Source: Coriobacteriia bacterium
Lineage (GTDB): Bacteria > Actinomycetota > Coriobacteriia > Anaerosomatales > JAAXUF01
Assembly: GCA_013334745.1 (NCBI GenBank)
Contig: JAAXWY010000015.1
Span: 1-46,574, forward strand
Length of the DNA stretch: 46,574 nt
Direction: 5' to 3'
Shown: in pieces, positions 40,576 through 46,574 of the stretch
Position numbering within the stretch: the first letter of the stretch is position 1
Layout: each line of letters opens with the position of its first letter
Translations under genes and position numbers: made by a program
The notes under the pieces: generated by a model
What the model was told of the DNA's origin: nothing
Seen by the model: only the letters and a program-made list of their open reading frames with translations
The model's database searches: none

Positions 40576-41244
40576 GTGCGAATACTCGTGGTTGAAGATG
40601 AGGACAGCATCGCTTCATTCGTCGTGAAGGGCCTGACGGCCGAGGGGCACGCGGTCTCCCGCGCCGCGACCGTCGCCGAGGCGATCACGCTCGGCACGAC
40701 GTATGAGTTCGACCTGATCCTGCTGGACCTGATCCTTCCGGACGGTCGGGGCGAAGAGGTCCTCAAGGCCCTCCGGGTATCGAGTCCGAACGTGCCGGTG
40801 ATCGTCGTCAGCGCGCTCGGCGACGTCGATGACAAGGTCGACCTGCTCGACGCCGGAGCCGATGACTACCTGGTGAAGCCCTTCGCATTCGCCGAACTCG
40901 CTGCACGCGTACGCGCTGCCGCCCGTCAGGGGGTCGCGACCGGTCGCGTGCTCGAAGTCGGCGACATCGTGCTCGACACGAAGACGAGAGTCGTCACGCG
41001 CGGCGAGGATATTCGCGCGGATCTACCAAGCCGCGAGTTCGCGCTTCTGGAGTACCTCATGCGCCACGAGGACCAGATACTCTCGCGCCAGCAACTGCTC
41101 GATGCCGTGTGGGGTATCTCGTTCGACGCCAGCAGCAACGTGGTGGATGTGTACGTAAGCTACCTGCGACGTAAGCTCGATCGCGATGGCAATCCATCGG
41201 TCATCGAGACCGTTCGGGGTGCCGGATACCGTGTCCGCGCCTAG
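40576..41244 (+). CDS. OmpR-family response regulator
   Basis: 222 residues from GTG 40576; the longer frame from 40507 lies in the preceding gene. Receiver domain: ILVVEDEDSIASFVV, phosphorylated Asp in LILLDLILPDG (near residue 50), GADDYLVKPFAF. The C-terminal winged helix has LPSREFALLEYLMRH and SSNVVDVYVSYLRRKLD. DNA-binding response regulator coupled with the kinase by a 14-base overlap. Targets unknown; the adjacent polyheme gene is a candidate. Confidence 0.93.
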   Translation: MRILVVEDEDSIASFVVKGLTAEGHAVSRAATVAEAITLGTTYEFDLILLDLILPDGRGEEVLKALRVSSPNVPVIVVSALGDVDDKVDLLDAGADDYLVKPFAFAELAARVRAAARQGVATGRVLEVGDIVLDTKTRVVTRGEDIRADLPSREFALLEYLMRHEDQILSRQQLLDAVWGISFDASSNVVDVYVSYLRRKLDRDGNPSVIETVRGAGYRVRA

Positions 41245-42640
41245 GCGCCGCCTCTCAGCAAGTGCTCGAGTCGCGGTGACCATGTCGCTGGCTACGTCCT
41301 TCGCCATCGTCACCCTGTGCCTGATCGCGTACGGCATCACGTACCGAAACCTCAACGCTGAAGTCGACCGTGCCCTCGTTCGCGAGGCGTCCGCCTACTC
41401 GGCGGCGGTGAGAAGCGCTCCTGCAACCGAGGCGCTCGTGACGGCGACGCGCGAGTACCTGTCCGGGCGCTCGGGCGGTCAGGCCAATCTCAGCCCGATC
41501 CTCATGGTCAATCTCGTGGGAGGTCCGACGCTCTCCAACTCGGAGATTCGGCTCGACACAGCCAGCGGGAACGCGGCGTTTCGTGCCAACGCGCCGGGGA
41601 CTGTCTTCGGCTCGGTCCAAGTCGTTGACGAGCACTACCGAACGCTCACAGTGCCGGTACTCGCCTCCAACGGAAAGCGCCTCGGCACATTCCAGGCCGC
41701 ACTCGCCGATGACAACGCGCGTATCGTCGCCGGCGGTGTCGCAGGGGCACTCGGTGCGGCGGGTGTGGTCGTCATCATCCTCGGCTCCGTCCTGTCGATC
41801 TGGGCGGCCCGCGGCTCACTGCAGCCGCTCTCTCGAATGGCCGCCGATGCGTCGTCTATCTCGCTCGCCTCCCCCGGCAAGCGCATCGCGTACAACGGCC
41901 CGGAGGACGAGCTTGGGGTCTTGGCGCGCGCCCTCAACGCTATGCTCGAACGACTCGAGCATGCGTACGCCGAGCAGCGCCGGTTCGTCGCGGACGCCAG
42001 CCACGAACTCAGGACCCCTGTGGCGATCATGCGTGGCAACATCGAGTTGCTGCGCTCCGGCCACTTGAGCGCCCCCGAGTCCCACGAGGCTCTGGAGATG
42101 ATCGACAGCGAGTCCAAGCGCATGGCTCGGCTGCTTGACGAGTTGCTGTCGTTGGCGCGCCTCGAGGGCGCTGCCCACACATTCCAGCCCTTGGAGGTGC
42201 GCACGATCCTGGAGGAGGGGGCGGCTCGGCTGCGCTCTTTGGGCGACCGCCGTGTGACGATCGAGGCCCCGTCGGACCTCTGGGTCTTGGGAGATCCCGA
42301 CTTGCTCGATCAAGCGCTGCTCAACATCCTGAAGAACGCATTCGCCCATACAACCGACGGCGGCATGATCGCGCTGGCTGCGGAGTGGGATACCAACCGG
42401 GTCAGCTTCGTCGTCACCGATGACGGCGCGGGAATCCCCGCCGACGAGCTCGACCGCATCTTCGATCGCTTCTATCGCACACAAGGTCCTCGCCCGAGCG
42501 ACTCGGGCGGCGCAGGACTCGGGCTCGCGATCGCCGATCGCCTGGTCGACCTGCATGGCGGCACAATCAGCGCGGAAAACTCGCCTACCGGCGGCGCACG
42601 CTTCACGATCACACTGCCGAGGATCGCACCACCGTCATAG
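41231..42640 (+). CDS. Membrane sensor histidine kinase
   Basis: 469 residues from GTG 41231 within the response-regulator end. Two membrane helices (about 17-40 and 170-195) enclose an extracytoplasmic sensor of about 130 residues with no recognised family. A HAMP segment follows, then FVADASHELRTPVAIMRGN with the phospho-accepting His, and the ATPase boxes N (LLNILKNAFAHT), G1 (VTDDGAGIP), F (FDRFYR) and G2 (GGAGLGLAIA). Forms a two-component pair with the upstream gene. Confidence 0.93.
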   Translation: MSAPRRRLSASARVAVTMSLATSFAIVTLCLIAYGITYRNLNAEVDRALVREASAYSAAVRSAPATEALVTATREYLSGRSGGQANLSPILMVNLVGGPTLSNSEIRLDTASGNAAFRANAPGTVFGSVQVVDEHYRTLTVPVLASNGKRLGTFQAALADDNARIVAGGVAGALGAAGVVVIILGSVLSIWAARGSLQPLSRMAADASSISLASPGKRIAYNGPEDELGVLARALNAMLERLEHAYAEQRRFVADASHELRTPVAIMRGNIELLRSGHLSAPESHEALEMIDSESKRMARLLDELLSLARLEGAAHTFQPLEVRTILEEGAARLRSLGDRRVTIEAPSDLWVLGDPDLLDQALLNILKNAFAHTTDGGMIALAAEWDTNRVSFVVTDDGAGIPADELDRIFDRFYRTQGPRPSDSGGAGLGLAIADRLVDLHGGTISAENSPTGGARFTITLPRIAPPS

Positions 42641-42648
42641 CGCGGGTA

Positions 42649-44565
42649 CTACCCCTCGCGCAGCACCCGCAGGTCTCCCTCGCGTCGCGTGAAGCCCTGC
42701 GAGTCGAAGTACTCGAGCAGCGGGATCGCGTACTTGCGGCTGACCCCGAGGGCCTCCCTCAGCTCCGCCGCCGTCGCGCCCGCGGGGAGTTCGGCGATGC
42801 GCGCAGCGATGGCGGCGCGTGCGCCCTGTATCGCGCCCTCCGAGAAGTGCAGCTCGCTGTTCACGCGTATCACGCGCCCGTCATTGACGAGCTTTCCGAG
42901 CACCTTGCGGGTCACGCCGAGATCCGCTCCGGTGCCGCTTGCCAGCTCGGCAACCGCGACAGGAGCGAGCGCCTGCGTCGCGAGGAGTTCAAGAAGCGCA
43001 CGCTCTGCATCCGCCTCGGCGGCAAGCGCACTCACTGCTGCCTTGGGGTGGCGAACGAGCCCGGCATCGGTCGCAGCGACTCCGCGCTCGGCCGCCAAGC
43101 CGAGCACGGCATCGAACACCTTCGGCTCAACGCGCTTGTCGACGGTGTCTCGCAGGGCGTTGGCCGCAAGCCCCGTCGCCGTGGGGTTTGCGTCATGAAA
43201 CGCGAGCAGTTCTCGTTCGACAGCCGAGATGAGCGCATCCAGCGCCTCCTCGGTCACGAAGTACGTGTCGGCTCCGACCTTGAGCCGAGCGAGTTTGGCG
43301 CGATTCAGCTCATCGGCGACGACCGCCCGCGTCACACCGAGCGCGGCCGCGACCTGCGCCGAGGTCATCGGCACCGCACGCGAAGTGAGCAGGCCTGTTG
43401 CCGCGCTCGATAGGTCGTGGGCCACCAGCGCCTCGAGCAGCTCACGCTCGTGGGGCCGAAGCTGGGTCCGGCGTGGCGGCAACGCGTCGAGCACCACGCC
43501 ACCGCCGATCGTGTACACCGGCGAGTAGCTGCGGACGATGAAGCGATCGTCATAGCGGGGCGCCAGCGGGTCCTCAAGACGGATCTGCGCCAGGCCGCTC
43601 TCGCCGGGGTGCAGCCGCTCGGATTCCATGAGCAGCACCCTGCCGAGCACCTCGCGGGTCCCGTGGTTCACGTGGACGCGCGCACCGGACACGAACGGCT
43701 TATCGTCCCCGGGGGTGCCGAGGTAGGTGAAGCGCGCGTCGAAGCGGTCGGTAACGGTAAGGCTGTCCGGCGCCGCGATGACATCGCCCCGAGCGATATC
43801 GGCACGCTCCACGCCGGCGACGTTGATGGCGACCCGCTGACCCGCTCGCGCCGTCTCCACCGCTGCGCCGTGCACCTGGACGCTTCTGACTCTGGCGCGA
43901 GCGCCCTGCGGGTAGATCTCGACCGGGTCGTCCTTTCGCGCGGAGCCCGACCACATCGTCCCGGTGACGACGGTGCCTGCACCGGCGATCGTGAACACGC
44001 GATCCACAGGAAGTCGCATCGGCAGCTCGGCATGGCGCGAGGTCGCCTGCGAAGCGACGACATCGAGCGTCTCGAGCAGCTCCGGCAGTCCGGTGCCCGC
44101 ACGAGCACTCACGGCGACGATTGGCGCGCCCTCGAGTCCGGTCCCGCGAACAAGCCCCTCGACGTCAGAGCGCACGATCTCGAGCCACTCTTCATCGGCA
44201 AGATCCGCCTTGGTGATTGCGACGACACCCGTGTCGATGCCGAGCAGTTCGATGATTGCAAGATGCTCACGCGTCTGCGGCATGACACCGTCGTCAGCTG
44301 CCACGACCAGCATGACCACGTCGATTCCCGTGGCCCCGGCAACCATCTGTCGCACGAACTTCTCGTGGCCGGGTACGTCGACGACGCCCATGCTGCGACC
44401 GCTGGGCAGCAGCAGCTGCGCAAACCCAAGCTCGATGGTGACTCCCCGCTCCTTCTCTTCGGGCAGCCGGTCCGGGTCAGTACCGGTCAGCGCTTTGACC
44501 AGCGCGGACTTGCCATGGTCGATGTGACCGGCGGTCCCCAGAACGAGCGATGTTTCAGACGCCAC
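42649..44565 (-). CDS. selB: Selenocysteine-specific elongation factor
   Basis: 638 residues from GTG 44565, with GGAGACTCGCCC upstream. GTPase domain with GHIDHGKS (G1, 13-20), GVTIELGF (switch I region), DVPGHE (G3) and TKAD (G4); then EF-Tu-like domains II and III and a C-terminal array of winged helices (ending [24 protein letters not shown]) that bind the mRNA SECIS hairpin. It delivers Sec-tRNA to the ribosome at UGA. Converges with the kinase gene, their stops only 8 bases apart, and is separated from selA by the PilT-like gene. Confidence 0.96.
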   Translation of the reverse strand: MASETSLVLGTAGHIDHGKSALVKALTGTDPDRLPEEKERGVTIELGFAQLLLPSGRSMGVVDVPGHEKFVRQMVAGATGIDVVMLVVAADDGVMPQTREHLAIIELLGIDTGVVAITKADLADEEWLEIVRSDVEGLVRGTGLEGAPIVAVSARAGTGLPELLETLDVVASQATSRHAELPMRLPVDRVFTIAGAGTVVTGTMWSGSARKDDPVEIYPQGARARVRSVQVHGAAVETARAGQRVAINVAGVERADIARGDVIAAPDSLTVTDRFDARFTYLGTPGDDKPFVSGARVHVNHGTREVLGRVLLMESERLHPGESGLAQIRLEDPLAPRYDDRFIVRSYSPVYTIGGGVVLDALPPRRTQLRPHERELLEALVAHDLSSAATGLLTSRAVPMTSAQVAAALGVTRAVVADELNRAKLARLKVGADTYFVTEEALDALISAVERELLAFHDANPTATGLAANALRDTVDKRVEPKVFDAVLGLAAERGVAATDAGLVRHPKAAVSALAAEADAERALLELLATQALAPVAVAELASGTGADLGVTRKVLGKLVNDGRVIRVNSELHFSEGAIQGARAAIAARIAELPAGATAAELREALGVSRKYAIPLLEYFDSQGFTRREGDLRVLREG

Positions 44566-44773
44566 GGGCGAGTCTCCTAGCCAAGACGGATGATCGCAGT
44601 CTAGCGTCGGTCATCCCGGCGCCAACGGCAAGGTGCCTGCACGACGACGTGCTCGTCGCGCTGTGGGGACGCGACAATGTCACGAGCTGCGGCTATCCTC
44701 GTGCTGTGGCTCATGGGGGGCGCGGCTTGGGTGGCACGTGTTGCTCCCCGGTTCATCGAAGGGGGTACCTCAT

Positions 44774-45919
44774 ATGGCGGGTTCAGTAGATCCCAAAGGG
44801 CGTCGCAGGCGCTCGTCTGATGCCAAAGGCAGCGCGGCGGACCGGAAGCCGCCCAAGATCGACGATCTGCTTTCGTTCGTCGTCGAAGCGCAAGCGAGTG
44901 ACCTGCACATCTCGCCGGGCGTTCCCCCGACCGCTCGCATCGACGGCGAACTCGTCGTCATGCCCGACGCGCGTATCCTCACACCCGATATGACCGCCAC
45001 GCTCGTCACGGGGATGATGAACGACGAGCAGCGCGAAGCGTTCGAGCGAGACCTGGAAATCGACTTCTCGTTCGGCCGACGCGGCCTTGGCCGCTATCGT
45101 GTCAGTGCGTTTCACGAGCGAGGAAACGCCTCTGCGGCGCTGCGGCGCATCCCCTACGAGCCACCGCATCTCGAAGACCTGGGGCTACCCCAGGCGGTGG
45201 GCTCTTTCGCTGGGCTCAAGCAGGGTCTCGTCCTCGTGACGGGCCCATCCGGCAGCGGTAAGACGACCACGCTCATGGCGATCATCGACAAGATCAACAC
45301 CGAACACACCGCCCACATCATCACGATCGAGGATCCGATCGAGTTCGTGCACGAGCACAAGCGCTCGATCGTGCAGCAGCGTGAGGTCGGTGTGGATACG
45401 CACGCGTTCGCTCCCGCACTGCGTGCAGCGTTGCGCGAGGACCCCGACGTGCTGCTCATCGGGGAGATGCGCGACCCCGAGACCATCAGCGCAACGGTCA
45501 GCGCGGCCGAGACCGGCCACCTCGTGTTCGCGACACTGCACACCAATAGCGCCGCTCAGTCGATCGACCGGATCATCGATGCGTTTCCACCGCACCAGCA
45601 ACAACAGATCCGGCTGCAGCTCGCGTCCTCGCTTCATGCAGTGGTTGCGCAGAGGCTCGTGCCGCTCATTGAAGGCGGCAGGGTGTGCGTGGCCGAAGTG
45701 CTTATCGCCAACGGCGCCGTGCGCAACCTCGTCCGCGAGGGCAAGACCCACCAACTCGAGACGGTCATGCAGTCGGGACTACGCGACGGCATGACGATCT
45801 TCGATGCGCGCCTGGCCGAGCTCGTGCGTCAGCGTCGGGTCAGCCGCGAGGTCGCACGGATGCACTGCATGGACAGCAAGTCGTTCGACTCGAGACTTGC
45901 CACCAGCGTGGGGTACTAG
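44774..45919 (+). CDS. PilT-like type IV pilus retraction ATPase
   Basis: 381 residues from ATG 44774 (AAGGGGG upstream); the open frame extends to 44633 without a better start. PilT/VirB11-family ATPase: SDLHISPGVPPTARIDG near residue 40, Walker A GPSGSGKTT, the Asp box ITIEDPIEFVH, Walker B ALREDPDVLLIGEMRD, and the His box ETGHLVFATLHTNSA. Long basic N-terminus. Powers pilus retraction or related motility; no other pilus gene is in the window. Its stop shares a CTAG with the selA stop. Confidence 0.92.
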   Translation: MAGSVDPKGRRRRSSDAKGSAADRKPPKIDDLLSFVVEAQASDLHISPGVPPTARIDGELVVMPDARILTPDMTATLVTGMMNDEQREAFERDLEIDFSFGRRGLGRYRVSAFHERGNASAALRRIPYEPPHLEDLGLPQAVGSFAGLKQGLVLVTGPSGSGKTTTLMAIIDKINTEHTAHIITIEDPIEFVHEHKRSIVQQREVGVDTHAFAPALRAALREDPDVLLIGEMRDPETISATVSAAETGHLVFATLHTNSAAQSIDRIIDAFPPHQQQQIRLQLASSLHAVVAQRLVPLIEGGRVCVAEVLIANGAVRNLVREGKTHQLETVMQSGLRDGMTIFDARLAELVRQRRVSREVARMHCMDSKSFDSRLATSVGY

Positions 45920-46574
45920 GCCGAAGCCGTTCCTGGGCCTACAAGAATCTCGGCCAGCCGGGTGACGACGATGTCCTCCTCGGCAGCCGCTACCAGCGTT
46001 CGCGGATCGATCAACAGCCGGTCGCCCTTGACGCGCGCTACGATCGCCGGCTGGGCGCCGCAGCGCAGGAGCGTCTCGAGCTTGGTGACGGCCATGGTGC
46101 GTGGCGCGATGACGACGACCGCACTCGCGATGTCGGCAAGCGGCAGCGAGCCGCCGCCGGCGCGTGCGATGTCGTCGGCGGTCGTGACTTCGGCGGCCTC
46201 TCCCACGCCATCGCGAACCCGGGCCGCGAGGGCCTCGGCGCGCGAGCGGATCTCGGCCTGCGGCGTTGTGAGCATTCGCAGCGTCGGAATCTCGCGCAGG
46301 GCCCGCTCTTCATCGAGACACACGCGAAGCGTCGCCTCGAGGGCGGCAAGGGTCATCTTGTCCAAGCGCAACACCCGCGCCATGGGATGCTTCTTCAGCC
46401 GGGCAACGACGTCGGCCCTGCCCACGAGCAGCCCGGCCTGCGGTCCTCCGAGCAGTTTGTCGCCCGATGCTGTGACGACCGATGCACCCGCAGCGACTGA
46501 AGCGCCCACGGTGGGTTCGTCGTGGATGCCGAATCGCGAGAGGTCGAACAACACGCCCGAGCCCTGATCCTCCA
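45916..46574 (-). CDS. selA: L-seryl-tRNA(Sec) selenium transferase, 5' part beyond window
   Basis: The last 219 codons or so of selA; reading continues past 46574 (EDQGSGVLFDL at the edge). The PLP-binding Lys region TASGDKLLGGPQAGLLVG is intact, followed by the usual RLDKMTLAALEATL. The enzyme turns Ser-tRNA(Sec) into Sec-tRNA(Sec) using selenophosphate. Together with tRNA-Sec and selB it completes the Sec decoding set apart from selD, which is not seen here. Confidence 0.93.
   Translation of the reverse strand, partial: EDQGSGVLFDLSRFGIHDEPTVGASVAAGASVVTASGDKLLGGPQAGLLVGRADVVARLKKHPMARVLRLDKMTLAALEATLRVCLDEERALREIPTLRMLTTPQAEIRSRAEALAARVRDGVGEAAEVTTADDIARAGGGSLPLADIASAVVVIAPRTMAVTKLETLLRCGAQPAIVARVKGDRLLIDPRTLVAAAEEDIVVTRLAEILVGPGTASA

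Noticed and set aside
42640-42661. Hairpin between the kinase and selB stops
   Set aside because: Stem is broken by a three-base bulge and a tight loop; too weak to call a terminator.

Overview
The window is GC-rich, densely coded DNA with GTG/TTG starts, strong Shine-Dalgarno sites and many 4-base ATGA/GTGA gene overlaps. Its content (several multiheme c-type cytochromes, a Tat-exported [NiFe] hydrogenase, a flavodiiron protein, selenocysteine machinery, a predicted lipoprotein and many secreted or anchored proteins, with no outer-membrane porin or secretin seen) suggests an anaerobic or facultative actinobacterium. A Coriobacteriia-like (OPB41-type) lineage is my guess; it is inference, not shown by a marker gene.

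Layout. (1) 1-3874, minus strand: a putative three-gene operon of an ATPase-like protein without a Walker A, a membrane-anchored protein with a Ser/Gly/Thr linker, and a secreted protein with 100-residue tandem repeats that runs off the left edge. (2) 4022-8746, minus: [NiFe] hydrogenase small and large subunits plus a secreted hexaheme cytochrome, preceded by a 480-base regulatory region. (3) 9228-16884, minus: a membrane cytochrome b, three secreted cytochromes with 7, up to 13 and up to 20 hemes, then an anchored TPR protein and an anchored NHL propeller protein. Together these look like a path from the quinone pool to extracytoplasmic electron carriers. (4) 17085-18268, minus: a LysR regulator and a DUF3343 Se/S-carrier-like protein. 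(5) 18434-21371, plus: a Fur-family regulator with a perfect Fur-type palindrome and an ECF/Cbi-type metal transporter (M-Q-O). (6) 21368-35159: dTDP-rhamnose genes (rmlA, C, B, D), a flavodiiron protein, at least six glycosyltransferases, a methyltransferase and a polyprenyl synthase, i.e. surface polysaccharide synthesis. (7) 35358-38098: a DUF5684-like membrane protein, a FetAB-like ABC exporter and a lipoprotein. (8) 38192-38288: tRNA-Sec. (9) 38457-42640, plus: a NapC-like polyheme cytochrome with about 23 hemes built of 37-residue diheme repeats, an acidic secreted protein, and an OmpR-type two-component system. (10) 42649-46574: selB, a PilT-like ATPase on the opposite strand, and the 3' part of selA.

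How it fits together. Hydrogen oxidation outside the membrane would feed electrons to soluble cytochromes. Quinol oxidation by the cytochrome b could feed the large cytochromes, and the 23-heme protein could carry electrons across the cell wall. Similar 7-4-7 palindromes lie upstream of the hydrogenase operon and the TPR/NHL pair, so one redox regulator (Rex-like or CRP/FNR-like) may govern both. The metal transporter could serve nickel or cobalt needs. tRNA-Sec, SelA, SelB and DUF3343 show that the cell makes selenoproteins, but I found no gene with an in-frame Sec codon here; the hydrogenase large subunit uses ordinary Cys at its active site.
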